Positions 8,854-17,327 of a DNA stretch of 64,000 bases are shown in pieces. Below the pieces are notes generated by a model, which was given only the letters and a program-made list of their open reading frames with translations, was not told the DNA's origin and did not search any database. Source of the DNA: Streptomyces koelreuteriae (lineage in GTDB: Bacteria > Actinomycetota > Actinomycetes > Streptomycetales > Streptomycetaceae); the NCBI RefSeq assembly GCF_018604545.1, contig NZ_CP075896.1, positions 6,572,001 through 6,636,000 of the forward strand, in the 5' to 3' direction. The stretch's first letter is position 1. Each line of letters opens with the position of its first letter. Made by a program: the position numbers and the translations under genes.

Positions 8854-9441
8854 GTGGCGCAGGTCAGGCCCATGCGGGCGGATGCCCGGCGTAACTACGA
8901 GCGGTTGCTGAAGGCGGCCGTGGAGGCCTTCGCCGAGCACGGGGAGAGCGCGTCGCTCGACGACATCGCGAAGCGGGCCGGGGTGGGGTCCGGCACGCTG
9001 TACCGGCACTTTCCGACCCGGCAGGCGCTGCTGGAGGCCGTGTATCTCGACCGCATCGAGGCGATCGCGGCCCGGGCGGACGAGCTGGCGGCCGGGCTGC
9101 CGCCGGGTGAGGCGCTGGTGGAGTGGCTGTACGAGCTCGGTGCCGGGCTGATCGAGGTGCGTGGGCTCAAGGCGCTGCTGGGTCCGGCCGTCACGGACAC
9201 GGGCGCCCCGGTGGGGACGGCCTGCGGTGACTCGGTGAAGGGCGCGGCGGGGCGGCTGGTGCGGGCGGCGCGGGAGGTGGGTGCGCTGCGGGGGGACGTC
9301 GAGCCGGTCGATGTGCTGCGGCTGGTCCATGGTGTCGCTGTGGCGGCGGAGCTGGCCGATGCGGAGTGTGGGTATGTGCGGCGGTATTTGATGCTGTTGG
9401 TGGAGGGGCTGCGGCCGAGGGGTGTGTCCCGGGCGCCGTAG
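8854..9441 (+). CDS. TetR-family transcriptional regulator
   Basis: 195 residues from GTG 8854. N-terminal TetR helix-turn-helix at about residues 10-55 (LDDIAKRAGVGSGTLYRHFPTRQALLEAVY), then a helical ligand domain. GTG 8854 is chosen because GAGGAG lies 7 nt upstream (8841-8846). The C-terminal pattern (LVEWLYELGAGL ... LRLVHGVAVAAEL ... MLLVEGLRP) is that of actinobacterial TetR regulators that usually control an adjacent exporter or oxidoreductase. Here the neighbours are a hypothetical gene and a convergent TerD gene, so the target is not evident. Confidence 0.85.
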   Translation: MAQVRPMRADARRNYERLLKAAVEAFAEHGESASLDDIAKRAGVGSGTLYRHFPTRQALLEAVYLDRIEAIAARADELAAGLPPGEALVEWLYELGAGLIEVRGLKALLGPAVTDTGAPVGTACGDSVKGAAGRLVRAAREVGALRGDVEPVDVLRLVHGVAVAAELADAECGYVRRYLMLLVEGLRPRGVSRAP

Positions 9442-9483
9442 GGGTGCGGGGTTTTTTTTGGGGGGGGCGGGAGGTGGGGGCTT

Positions 9484-9520
9484 GTCGCGCAGTTCCCCGC
9501 GCCCCTGGAGGGGCGCGGGG
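9484..9520. terminator. Bidirectional hairpin formed by a dispersed intergenic repeat
   Basis: Bases 9484-9506 are one copy of a 22-23 bp element (starts gtcgcgcagttcc) also found at 17231, 37259 and 60738. Only this copy has a mirror arm: CCCCGCGCCCCT (9495-9506) and AGGGGCGCGGGG (9509-9520) make a 12-bp stem. It lies between the convergent TetR and TerD genes, so it probably terminates both. A run of eight T's lies upstream at about 9453-9460. Confidence 0.7.
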
Positions 9521-9536
9521 AGTCTAGGCCGTTCTC

Positions 9537-10781
9537 TTACAGGGCCTGGGCTGCCGGCTTGACCATGCCCCTGACCGTGCGGGACTTCACGAAGTCGCCC
9601 ATCGCCGTCATGTCCCACTCGCCGGAGAACTGGCGGATCAGCTTGGCCATCATCACGCCGGTCTGGGGTTCGGCGCTGGTGAGGTCGAAGCGGACCAGTT
9701 CCTCGCCCGTCGTGCCGTCCAGGAGGCGGCAGTAGGCCTTGGCGACCTCGGTGAACTTCTGGCCGGAGAAGGAGTTGACCGTGAAGACCAGGCCGGTGAC
9801 CTCCTGGGGCAGCCGGCCGAGGTCGACCACGATCACCTCGTCGTCCCCGCCGCCCTCGCCCGTGAGGTTGTCGCCGGAGTGCTTGATCGCGCCGCCCACG
9901 ATCTGGAGCTTGCCGAAGTAGCAGCTGTCGATGTGGTTGCGCTGCGGCCCGTAGGCGATGACCGAGGCGTCGAGGTCGATGTCCTTGCCGCGGTACGCCG
10001 GCTCCCAGCCGAGGCCCATCTTGACCGAGGAGAGCAGGGGGCGGCCGCCCTTGACGAGGGAGACGGTCTGGTTCTTCTGGAGGCTGACGCGGCCCTTGTC
10101 GAGGTTGATCTTCCCGGCGCCGGGCGCGGGCGGCGGGGGAGGGGTGGCCGGGGCCGGGGGCGCAGCGGGCGTGGAGACCGGCGGGGCCGGCGGGGCCGGC
10201 GGGGCCACCGGCGGCTGCATCGGGGCCGGCGGCGGGGTCACCGGCTGGGCGGGGGTCACGGGCTGGGCCGGGGCGGCCGGTTCCTCCACCGTCACACCGA
10301 AGTCCGTGGCGATGCCCGCGAGGCCGTTGGCGTAGCCCTGGCCGACCGCGCGGGCCTTCCACTGGCCGCCTCGCAGATAGATCTCCACGATCACCAGGGC
10401 CGTCTCGCTGCCGAGCTGCGGCGGGGTGAAGGAGGCCAGGACGGAGCTGTCGTCCGCGTTGCGGATCGTGGCGGTCGGCTCCACGCCCTGGAAGGTCTGG
10501 CCCGCGGCATCCGGGCTGGCGGTGACGATGATCTTCTCGATGCCGGGGGGCACGGCCGCCGTGTCGACCGTGATCGCGTCGGGCGCGGTGCCGCCGCCGG
10601 AGCGGTACGTCACGCCCGGGCCCGACGGCTGGTTGTAGAAGATGAAGTCGTCGTCGGAGCGCACCTTGCCGTCGGCGGTGAGCAGCAGGCCCGATACGTC
10701 GAGCCGCACGGGAGCGGCGACGTCCACCGTCACGCGGGCGGCGGACAGGGGGATGTTCGAGCCGGGGGTCATAGCTGTCAT
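9537..10781 (-). CDS. TerD-family protein with two TerD domains and a Pro-rich linker
   Basis: 414 residues. The first TerD domain covers about residues 1-170 (TADGKVRSDDDFIFYNQP is the acidic Ca-binding loop). A Pro/Ala linker at about 170-225 follows, then a second TerD domain to the end (NLDKGRVSLQKNQTVSL, GDNLTGEGGGDDE, VFTVNSFSGQKF). TerD proteins bind calcium and belong to the tellurite/stress-response Ter network whose molecular job is unsettled. Streptomycetes carry many copies. Alone here, without terABC or tel-linked kinases. GTG/ATG alternatives exist within the first four codons (10781 or 10772). Confidence 0.85.
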   Translation of the reverse strand: MTAMTPGSNIPLSAARVTVDVAAPVRLDVSGLLLTADGKVRSDDDFIFYNQPSGPGVTYRSGGGTAPDAITVDTAAVPPGIEKIIVTASPDAAGQTFQGVEPTATIRNADDSSVLASFTPPQLGSETALVIVEIYLRGGQWKARAVGQGYANGLAGIATDFGVTVEEPAAPAQPVTPAQPVTPPPAPMQPPVAPPAPPAPPVSTPAAPPAPATPPPPPAPGAGKINLDKGRVSLQKNQTVSLVKGGRPLLSSVKMGLGWEPAYRGKDIDLDASVIAYGPQRNHIDSCYFGKLQIVGGAIKHSGDNLTGEGGGDDEVIVVDLGRLPQEVTGLVFTVNSFSGQKFTEVAKAYCRLLDGTTGEELVRFDLTSAEPQTGVMMAKLIRQFSGEWDMTAMGDFVKSRTVRGMVKPAAQAL

Positions 10782-10836
10782 GCCGGGTGAACGAGCGAGG
10801 CGGTTTTGCCGTTCCCTTACCTTGGGGCCAATCGGG

Positions 10837-11058
10837 TCAGCGGCGATTGCGGGGGTGATCGCGGGCGGTGCGTTCGTTGCCCCGCTTGTAGTTGCCGGTC
10901 CAGCGGGCCATGACGAGCTGGGGGTCGGGGCTCTCGACCTCGGTGAGGAACTGGGCGGCGCGGGGGCCGTTCAGGGTGGTGGCGGGGCGGCCGTGGTGGG
11001 TGATGCGGACGGTTCCGCCGGTGTGTTCCTCGTAGCTGAATCCGTGAGGTCGTGGCAT
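10837..11058 (-). CDS. Small conserved actinobacterial protein of unknown function
   Basis: 73 residues, basic C-terminus, no membrane segment or signal peptide. The sequence (HGFSYEEHTGGTVRITHHGR, MARWTGNYKRGNERTA) looks like a conserved Streptomyces small protein; I know of no assigned function. Coding is supported by the tight fit between neighbours, biased third-position GC and the compositionally balanced protein. It reads in the same direction as the TerD gene, 55 bp upstream of it, and could be co-transcribed. Confidence 0.6.
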   Translation of the reverse strand: MPRPHGFSYEEHTGGTVRITHHGRPATTLNGPRAAQFLTEVESPDPQLVMARWTGNYKRGNERTARDHPRNRR

Positions 11059-11178
11059 GCCGTGAGGGTACGGGGCGGGGGACCGGTGCCCCAGCGGTTT
11101 TCGCGTCGGCGGCCTTCGCCCCGGTCGGCGAGGCGGAGATCACCTGGGCTGCGAGGCCGAACCGCGGAGAATGGGGCG

Positions 11179-11889
11179 ATGGAGCATCACGTCGTCGGGA
11201 TCCCGGAGTTGACCGGAGTTCCCCGTGTCGCCGTCGTCATCGATGTCATGCGTGCCTTCACCGTGGCCGCCTGGGCCTTCTCGCGTGGAGTCGAGAAAAT
11301 AGTCCTGGCCTCGACGGAGAGCGAGGCACTCGCCCTGAAGGAGAGCCGCCCGGGCTGGCTGGCTCTGAAGGACGGGGCCCTGGCGGAGGGCTTCGACGCG
11401 GTGAACTCACCCGGCCTGCTCAGATCCCGCGACTTCACCGGGCGCACACTCGTGCAGAAGACGACGGCGGGAACCGTGGGCGCCCTGGCCGTCGCGGACG
11501 CGCCGCTGGTCCTGTGCGCGAGCTTCGTGGTGGCCGGCCCGACCGCGCGGTTCCTGCGGGCCGCGGATCCCGGTCCCGTGACCTTCGTCGTCACCGGCGA
11601 GGGAGGCCAGGCCGACGAGGACCTGGCCTGCGCTGAATACATCGGTCGGCGGATGACCGGACGCGATGTGGAGGCGGCCCCGTATCTGCACCGCGCGCGG
11701 ACGTCTCGTGCCGCGGCGGACCTCGCCGGGGGGCTGCGGAGCGGCTACCACCCCGACGATGTCGATCTCTGCCTGGAGATCGACAGGTTCCCCTTCGCGA
11801 TGGTGGCTCGCCAGGAGGACTCATCGACGGTGCTCCGTCCCGTCGCGGTGCCCGAGGTCCCGTCCGGCGACGGCACCGGGCGCCATTGA
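11179..11889 (+). CDS. ComB-family protein (2-phosphosulfolactate phosphatase-like)
   Basis: 236 residues. Conserved ComB features are VAVVIDVMRAFTVAAWAFSRG at the start and LVQKTTAGTVGALA, LCASFVVAGPTARFL and FVVTGEGGQADEDLACAEYI later. ComB removes phosphate from 2-phosphosulfolactate in coenzyme M synthesis in methanogens; actinobacteria do not make coenzyme M, so the true substrate is unknown. ATG 11179 is chosen because family members start within a few residues of the VIDVMRA motif. It stands alone, with a terminator downstream before a convergent operon. Confidence 0.75.
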   Translation: MEHHVVGIPELTGVPRVAVVIDVMRAFTVAAWAFSRGVEKIVLASTESEALALKESRPGWLALKDGALAEGFDAVNSPGLLRSRDFTGRTLVQKTTAGTVGALAVADAPLVLCASFVVAGPTARFLRAADPGPVTFVVTGEGGQADEDLACAEYIGRRMTGRDVEAAPYLHRARTSRAAADLAGGLRSGYHPDDVDLCLEIDRFPFAMVARQEDSSTVLRPVAVPEVPSGDGTGRH

Positions 11890-12005
11890 CAGCCGTACAG
11901 CTATCAATCCGTCGGAGATCGGAATCGGGCGGATGTTCCCCTCGGGGGTCCGGCTGCACAAGACTGGCGCGGAAGGATCTTGCACGGTCGGCCGTTCTCG
12001 GGGGA

Positions 12006-12041
12006 CGCGTGGGGTGCGGCCGGAGGGTCGCACCCCACGCG
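12006..12041. terminator. Bidirectional hairpin between convergent genes
   Basis: A perfect 13-bp inverted repeat, CGCGTGGGGTGCG at 12006-12018 and its complement at 12029-12041, with a 10-nt loop. It lies between the ComB-family gene (plus) and the dehydrogenase operon (minus), and can end transcription from both sides. Confidence 0.75.
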
Positions 12042-12072
12042 CGGTTTCGGTCCATGAGGCCGTGCGGTCCGG

Positions 12073-13062
12073 CTACGGCACCACGACGATCTTCCGGCCC
12101 ACACCGGACGCGAACTGCTCCAGCGCCTGCGGGTAGCGCTCCAGCGGGATGCGGTCGCTGATGAAGATCTCCGGGTCCAGCACGCCGTTCGCGAAGAGCT
12201 CCGCCGCCCGCTCGAAGCTGTGCAGCACCGCCATCGAGCCGGTGATGGTGATCTCCTGGTTGTAGATGCGGTACGGGTCGATCGTCACGCGGGTCGCATA
12301 GTCGGCCACGCCGAACTGCAGGAACGTGCCCGCCTTCGCCACCCGGTCCAGACCGTCCTGGATCGCCGCCGCGTTGCCCGTGGCGTCGACGACCAGGTCC
12401 CAGCCCTGCGGCCGGTCCAGTTCGTCGGGGTTCGCCGCCGACGCCGAGACGCCGAGGCGGCGGGCCGTCTCCAGACGGGCCGGGTTCACGTCGACGACGT
12501 CCACGCTGGCCGCGCCCGTGCGCTTGGCCAGTTCCAGCATCATCAGGCCCATCGTTCCGGAGCCGTAGATCAGGACGTGCGCGCCGAGGCGGGACCGGAG
12601 CACGTCGTAGCCGCGTACCGCGCAGGACAGCGGCTCCACGAGGGCCGCGTCCTCGGTGCGGACGTGCTCCGGGAGCTTCACGCAGTTCGCCACCGGGGCC
12701 ACCGCGAACTGCGCGGCGCCGCCGGCCGTGGTCACGCCGATCGCCGCCCAGCGTTCGCAGAGGTTGTTGTGGCCCGTACGGCAGTAGCGGCACTCGTAGC
12801 AGTAGAGCGAGGGGTCGACCGCGACCCGGTCGCCCACCGACACCTCGGTGACCTGGGCGCCGACCCCAACGATCTCGCCCGCGAACTCGTGTCCGGGCAC
12901 GATCGGCAGCTTCGGGGCGAACTCGCCCTGGAGGATGTGCAGATCGGTGCCGCAGAGGCCGCAGGCGGCCACTTCGACGACGACCTCGCGCGGCCCTGGC
13001 GTCGGGTCCGGGACCTCGGCGACGACGGCCTTGCCCACTGACTCGATGACGGCGGCCTTCAT
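12073..13062 (-). CDS. Zinc-dependent medium-chain alcohol/polyol dehydrogenase
   Basis: 329 residues. Catalytic zinc ligands are C37 (ACGLCGTD) and the H58-E59 pair (PGHEF). The structural zinc site is C88, C91, C94 and C102 (CYECRYCRTGHNNLC). The Rossmann glycine motif is GSGTMG. This is a sorbitol/threonine-dehydrogenase-type MDR that oxidises a sugar alcohol with NAD. Its ATG overlaps the stop of the upstream permease as ATGA, and the operon carries an ABC importer and a DeoR regulator. An imported polyol (sorbitol, mannitol, xylitol or arabinitol class) is the likely substrate; which one is not determinable. Confidence 0.85.
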   Translation of the reverse strand: MKAAVIESVGKAVVAEVPDPTPGPREVVVEVAACGLCGTDLHILQGEFAPKLPIVPGHEFAGEIVGVGAQVTEVSVGDRVAVDPSLYCYECRYCRTGHNNLCERWAAIGVTTAGGAAQFAVAPVANCVKLPEHVRTEDAALVEPLSCAVRGYDVLRSRLGAHVLIYGSGTMGLMMLELAKRTGAASVDVVDVNPARLETARRLGVSASAANPDELDRPQGWDLVVDATGNAAAIQDGLDRVAKAGTFLQFGVADYATRVTIDPYRIYNQEITITGSMAVLHSFERAAELFANGVLDPEIFISDRIPLERYPQALEQFASGVGRKIVVVP

Positions 13063-13883
13063 TTCACGGCTCCCAACGACAGGCCCTGGACCAGCTTGTC
13101 CTGGGCGGCGAACCCCGCGGCGAGCACCGGCAGGGAGATCACGAGCGACGCGGCGCACACCTTCGCCAGGAACAGGCCCTGGCTGGTGATGAAGCCGGTC
13201 AGGAAGACGGGGGCGGTCTCGGCGACCACGCCGGTCAGCACCCGTGCGAAGAGCAGTTCGTTCCAGCTGAAGATGAAGCAGATCAACGCCGTCGCGGCAA
13301 TACCGGGGAGGGAGATCGGGGCGACCACGCGCGCGAGGACCGTCGGCAGTCTGGCCCCGTCCACCTTCGCCGCCTCGATCACCGCGACCGGGATCTCGGC
13401 GAGGAAGGACTGCATCATCCACACCGCGATCGGCAGGTTCATGGACGTGTAGAGGATGACCAGCAGCCAGATGTTGTCGAGCATCCCCGCGTTCTTCGCG
13501 AACAGATAGATCGGCAGCAGGCCCGCCACCACCGGCAGCATCTTCGTGGAGAGGAAGAAGAACAGGACGTCCGTCCACTTGCGCACGCGGTTGATCGACA
13601 GCGCGTACGCCGCCGGGAAGGCCAGCAGCAGCACCAGCAGGGTCGAGGCCAGGGACGCGACCGCCGAGTTGATCAGCGCCGGCCAGGGGCTCGCGCCGCC
13701 GCCCGCGCCGAAGAACTCGCGGTAGCCGTCCAGGGTCAGGGAGGCCGCGAAGGAGGGCGGGTTGGTGGCCGCGTCGGCTTCCGAGTGGAGGGACGTCAGG
13801 GCCATCCAGGCGATGGGCAGGAAGAACACGATCCCGGCCAGCCAGGCAACGAGGCCCATGCTGTTACGGCGTAGGACGTTCAT
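13059..13883 (-). CDS. Polyol/sugar ABC transporter permease (MalG-type)
   Basis: 274 residues, six predicted helices, starting MNVLRRNSMGLVAWLAGIVFF. The EAA loop reads EAAKVDGARLPTVLARVVAPISLPG. It overlaps the dehydrogenase downstream (ATGA) and the other permease upstream by 4 nt, so the whole operon is translationally coupled. Second channel subunit of the importer encoded here; no ATPase gene in the operon. Confidence 0.9.
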   Translation of the reverse strand: MNVLRRNSMGLVAWLAGIVFFLPIAWMALTSLHSEADAATNPPSFAASLTLDGYREFFGAGGGASPWPALINSAVASLASTLLVLLLAFPAAYALSINRVRKWTDVLFFFLSTKMLPVVAGLLPIYLFAKNAGMLDNIWLLVILYTSMNLPIAVWMMQSFLAEIPVAVIEAAKVDGARLPTVLARVVAPISLPGIAATALICFIFSWNELLFARVLTGVVAETAPVFLTGFITSQGLFLAKVCAASLVISLPVLAAGFAAQDKLVQGLSLGAVK

Positions 13884-14821
13884 GCGCGGGAGGCCTCCTC
13901 GCGGAACAGGGACGACACCACGCGCAGGGCGAAGGTGGCGATGATGATCGAGCCGATGACGACCAGGACGCCCGCGGCCGAGGCGAGGCCGTTCTCGTGG
14001 GCCTGGTAGAAGCTCTGGTAGACGGTGTAGGGGAGGTTGGCTGTGCCCAGGCCGCCGGACGTGATCGTGAAGACCGCGTCGAAGTTCTGGACGATGTAGA
14101 TCGAGCCCAGCAGGGCGCCCAGTTCGAGATAGCGGCGCAGGTGGGGGAGTGTCAGATGGACGAAGATCTGCCAGTCGCTCGCCCCGTCGACCCGGGCCGC
14201 CTCGACCTGCTCGTGGTCGCGGCTCTGCAGTCCCGCGAGCAGGATCAGCATCATGAACGGCGTCCACTGCCAGACGAGGGAAGCCTCGACCGCGAGCAGC
14301 GGGGTGGTGGAGATCCAGTCGGGCTGTGGGCCGCCCACATAGTGCAACAACCCATTGAGCAGGCCGTATTCAGGGTTGTAGAGCACATGCTTCCAGAGCA
14401 GGGCCGCTGCTACCGGGACCACCAGGAACGGTGCGATCAGCAGGGTGCGGACGATGCCCCGGCCTCTGAATTTCCGGTCCAGCAGCAGGGCGAGGACGAG
14501 TCCCAGCACCAGGCTGGCCAGGACCACCGCCACCGTCAGCAGCACGGTCGTCCACACCGAGTGGCGCAGGTCCGCGTCGGTGAGGACCTCCTGGTAGTTG
14601 TCGAGGCCCGTGAAGTGGCGGGCGTCGGGATAGAGGGCGTTCCAGTCGAAGAAGGAGATCACCAGCGTGGCCACGAAGGGCAGCTGGGTGACCACGACCA
14701 TGAAGATCAGGGCGGGGAGCAGCGGGGCCCGGGTGGCCCAGGCGCGCAGCCGGGCGGAGGGCCTGCGGGCCGGGGTGCGGAGCTCGGGGGAGGCCGCGGG
14801 GGCCGTTGTCGTGGCGGTCAT
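13880..14821 (-). CDS. Polyol/sugar ABC transporter permease (MalF-type)
   Basis: 313 residues, with a cytoplasmic N-tail to about residue 30 and then six predicted helices. The EAA loop reads EAARVDGASDWQIFVHLTLPHLRRYLELG. Its ATG overlaps the stop of the binding-protein gene by 4 nt, and its stop overlaps the next permease start by 4 nt. Resembles the SmoF/MtlF polyol-transport group by gene neighbourhood; this is inference. Confidence 0.9.
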   Translation of the reverse strand: MTATTTAPAASPELRTPARRPSARLRAWATRAPLLPALIFMVVVTQLPFVATLVISFFDWNALYPDARHFTGLDNYQEVLTDADLRHSVWTTVLLTVAVVLASLVLGLVLALLLDRKFRGRGIVRTLLIAPFLVVPVAAALLWKHVLYNPEYGLLNGLLHYVGGPQPDWISTTPLLAVEASLVWQWTPFMMLILLAGLQSRDHEQVEAARVDGASDWQIFVHLTLPHLRRYLELGALLGSIYIVQNFDAVFTITSGGLGTANLPYTVYQSFYQAHENGLASAAGVLVVIGSIIIATFALRVVSSLFREEASRA

Positions 14822-16191
14822 CGTCCCTCGTACTCCTCGGAGATCTTCTCGGCGAGCGCTTGAGACTTCTTCAGGGCCGATTCGACGGACTGGCGTCCGG
14901 CGATGGCCGCGCTGATCTCCTGGGAGACCTTGGTGCCGAGGTCGGTGAACTCGGGGATGCCGACGAACTGGATGCCGGGCGCGGGCCGCGGCTGCACCCC
15001 GGGATCGTCGGGCCGGGCCCCCTCGATGGCCTCCTTGGTCATCTCCTGGAAGGCGGCGGCCTCCTTGCGGTAGTCGGCGTTGGCGTATGTCGACGCCCGC
15101 TTGCCGGCCGGGACGTTGGACCAGCCGGCTTTGTCTCCGACCAGTTCCTCGTAGCCCTTGCCGGACGCCCAGGAGACGAACTTCCAGGCGTTGTCGGGGT
15201 TGCGGGAGGACTTCTGGATGCCCCAGGCCCAGGTGTAGAGCCAGCCGGACGACTTCGTCCGCTCGACGGGTGCGGGGGCGTAGCCGACCTTGCCCTTGAC
15301 CGGCGACTTCGCCGCCTCCAGGGACCCGGCCGCGGAGGTGGCGTCGTACCACATGGCGACCTTGCCCTGGGTCATGTTGTTCAGGCACTCGGCGAAACCG
15401 GACTGGGCGGCGCCGGATTCGCCGTGCTCGCGCACCAGGTCGACATAGAACTTCGTCGCCTTCACGAAGGCGGGCGAGTCCAGCTGGGCCTTCCAGTCCT
15501 TGTCGAACCAGGTGCCGCCGAAGGTGTTCACGACCGTGGTCAGGGGTGCCATGACCTCGCCCCAGCCGGGCAGGCCGCGCAGGCAGATGCCCTTCATGCC
15601 CGGTTCGGCGCCGTCCGTCTTCGCCGCGAGGTCCGCCACCTGCTGCCAGGTGGGGTGCGCGGGCATCGTCAGGCCCTGCTTCTCGAACACGTCCTTGCGG
15701 TACATCAGGAACGACGACTCGCCGTAGAAGGGCTGGCCGTAGAGCTTGCCGTCCTCCGCCGTGAGGGACTGGCGCATCGGCTTCAGGACGTCCCGCTCGT
15801 CGTAGGCCGGGTCCTTGGCGACATGGCCGTTCATCTCGTGCAGCCAGCCGTTGCGGGCGTAGATCGGTATCTCGTAGTTGGACAGGGTGGCGACGTCGTA
15901 CTGGCCGGCCTGGTTGGCGAAGTCCTGGCTGATCTTGTCGCGGACGTCGTTCTCGGGCAGGACCGTGAAGTTGACCTTGATGCCCGTCTCCTTGGTGAAG
16001 TGGGCGCGGGTCAGCTTCTGCAGCTCGACCATCTGGGGGTTGTTGACCATGAGGACGTTGATGGCGTCGCCGCCGGATCCGGCCCCGCCCGCGCCGACCC
16101 AGCAGCCGGAGAGCAGCGGGGCGAGCAGCGTCCCTGCGGCGGCCGCGGCGAGCGTGGCTCGCGGTGGCCGTCGTCGGCTCTGGGTTCGCAT
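14818..16191 (-). CDS. Polyol/sugar-binding lipoprotein of ABC transporter
   Basis: 457 residues. An Arg-rich N-terminus, a hydrophobic segment and a lipobox LLSGC (Cys near 30) mark a Sec- or Tat-exported lipoprotein. The mature part is a family 1 solute-binding protein (NVLMVNNPQMVELQKL, GLPGWGEVMAPLTTVVNTFGGTWF, NNMTQGKVAMWYDATSAAG). The GWGE and MWYDAT phrases are typical of the SmoE/MtlE polyol-binding group. First structural gene of the operon after the DeoR regulator, 78 bp away. Confidence 0.85.
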   Translation of the reverse strand: MRTQSRRRPPRATLAAAAAGTLLAPLLSGCWVGAGGAGSGGDAINVLMVNNPQMVELQKLTRAHFTKETGIKVNFTVLPENDVRDKISQDFANQAGQYDVATLSNYEIPIYARNGWLHEMNGHVAKDPAYDERDVLKPMRQSLTAEDGKLYGQPFYGESSFLMYRKDVFEKQGLTMPAHPTWQQVADLAAKTDGAEPGMKGICLRGLPGWGEVMAPLTTVVNTFGGTWFDKDWKAQLDSPAFVKATKFYVDLVREHGESGAAQSGFAECLNNMTQGKVAMWYDATSAAGSLEAAKSPVKGKVGYAPAPVERTKSSGWLYTWAWGIQKSSRNPDNAWKFVSWASGKGYEELVGDKAGWSNVPAGKRASTYANADYRKEAAAFQEMTKEAIEGARPDDPGVQPRPAPGIQFVGIPEFTDLGTKVSQEISAAIAGRQSVESALKKSQALAEKISEEYEGR

Positions 16192-16269
16192 GGATCGCTC
16201 CTGGATGTATGGGGAGATAAAGGGTGGTTCAGGGCATGGCTGCGCCCGAGGGGGGACGTCGGTGTGGTG

Positions 16270-17037
16270 TCAGACCCGGATGACCTGGGGTCCGAGCAGT
16301 GAGTAGCGGTGGGCTTCGGCGGTCGGCAGCAGTGTGCTCGTCACGATCGTCTCCAGTGCGCCGACCTCGGCGAACCGGCAGAAGCTGACCGCTCCGAACT
16401 TGGTGTGCACGCCCGCGAAGACTGTGCGGCGGGCGGCCCGGATCGCCTGTGTCTTGACCTCGCTGACGGCCGGGTCGGGGGTGGTGAGGCCGTGTTCGCG
16501 GGAGATGCCGTTGGCGCCGATGAACGCCAGGTCGACGACGAAGCCGGCCAGCATCTTCGTCGTCCAGTGGTCGACGGTGGCGAGGGTGCCGGAGCGGACC
16601 CGGCCGCCGAGCAGCAGGACGGAGACGGTGTCGGTCTCGGCGAGCGCGCCCGCGACCGGCAGGGACGCGGTGACCACGGTCAGCGGCCGGTCCCTGGGGA
16701 GTGCCTCGGCGATGAGCTGCGGGGTGTAGCCCTCGTCGACGAAGACGGTCTCGGCGTCCCCGAGCAGCTCGGCCGCGGCGGCCGCGATCCGGCGCTTCTC
16801 GGGGACGTGGCTGGTGGCGCGGAAGGCGAGCGTCGTCTCGAAGCCGGCGCTCTCCACGGGGTAGGCGCCGCCGTGCGTACGCCGGAGCAGGCCGTGGTCC
16901 TCCAGGACGCGCAGATCCCGCCGTACGGTCTCCTTGGCCACGCCCAGCTCGTCGGCGAGGGCGGTGACGTCGACCGCGCCGTCACGGCGTGCGACGAGCA
17001 CGATCTCGCGCTGACGTTCTTCCGCGGTTCTGGTCAT
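16270..17037 (-). CDS. DeoR-family transcriptional regulator
   Basis: 255 residues. The N-terminal helix-turn-helix (VDVTALADELGVAKETVRRDLRVLEDHGLLRRTHGGA) is the DeoR signature at about residues 20-60. The C-terminal DeoR sensor (VFVDEGYTPQLIAEALP, LLLGGRVRSGT, FIGANGISREHGLTTPDP) binds sugar phosphates. It heads the polyol ABC-dehydrogenase operon and is the likely repressor of it. ATG 17037 and GTG 17046 are both possible; GGGAGG upstream is 12 or 3 nt away respectively. Confidence 0.88.
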   Translation of the reverse strand: MTRTAEERQREIVLVARRDGAVDVTALADELGVAKETVRRDLRVLEDHGLLRRTHGGAYPVESAGFETTLAFRATSHVPEKRRIAAAAAELLGDAETVFVDEGYTPQLIAEALPRDRPLTVVTASLPVAGALAETDTVSVLLLGGRVRSGTLATVDHWTTKMLAGFVVDLAFIGANGISREHGLTTPDPAVSEVKTQAIRAARRTVFAGVHTKFGAVSFCRFAEVGALETIVTSTLLPTAEAHRYSLLGPQVIRV

Positions 17038-17230
17038 GGCCGTCACCCGCCTCCCTGCTGTGCTGCCCGTTCGGGCCCTCGGTCGGGCCTTGGGGGAAGT
17101 TCTACAGCGGGTGTTCGACGGTGGCCAGGTCTGTTGCGGGAGCGATCCTGCCCGTCTGTGCCCGTTCGGTCTTCGGTCAGTGCGATGGGCCGGGGGGAGG
17201 TCGTAGCTGTCTGCGGGCGCATTGTGGCTG

Positions 17231-17253
17231 GTCGCGCAGTTCCCCGCGCCCCT
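17231..17253 (+). repeat. Dispersed 23-bp intergenic repeat, copy 2
   Basis: Same 23 bases as at 9484-9506 and 60738-60760, beginning gtcgcgcagttcc and ending ccgcgcccct. Here it lies in the 290-bp gap between the DeoR gene start and the uronate dehydrogenase stop; the rest of that gap shows no gene. A GGGCGC upstream (17215-17220) could pair with GCGCCC inside it. Confidence 0.75.
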
Positions 17254-17327
17254 GGCGGCGTTGCCCGAATGCCCGAGCGGGCGGGTCCGTTCTCTGCCCG
17301 CTCACCGCCGGAGGCACTGTCTTCGGG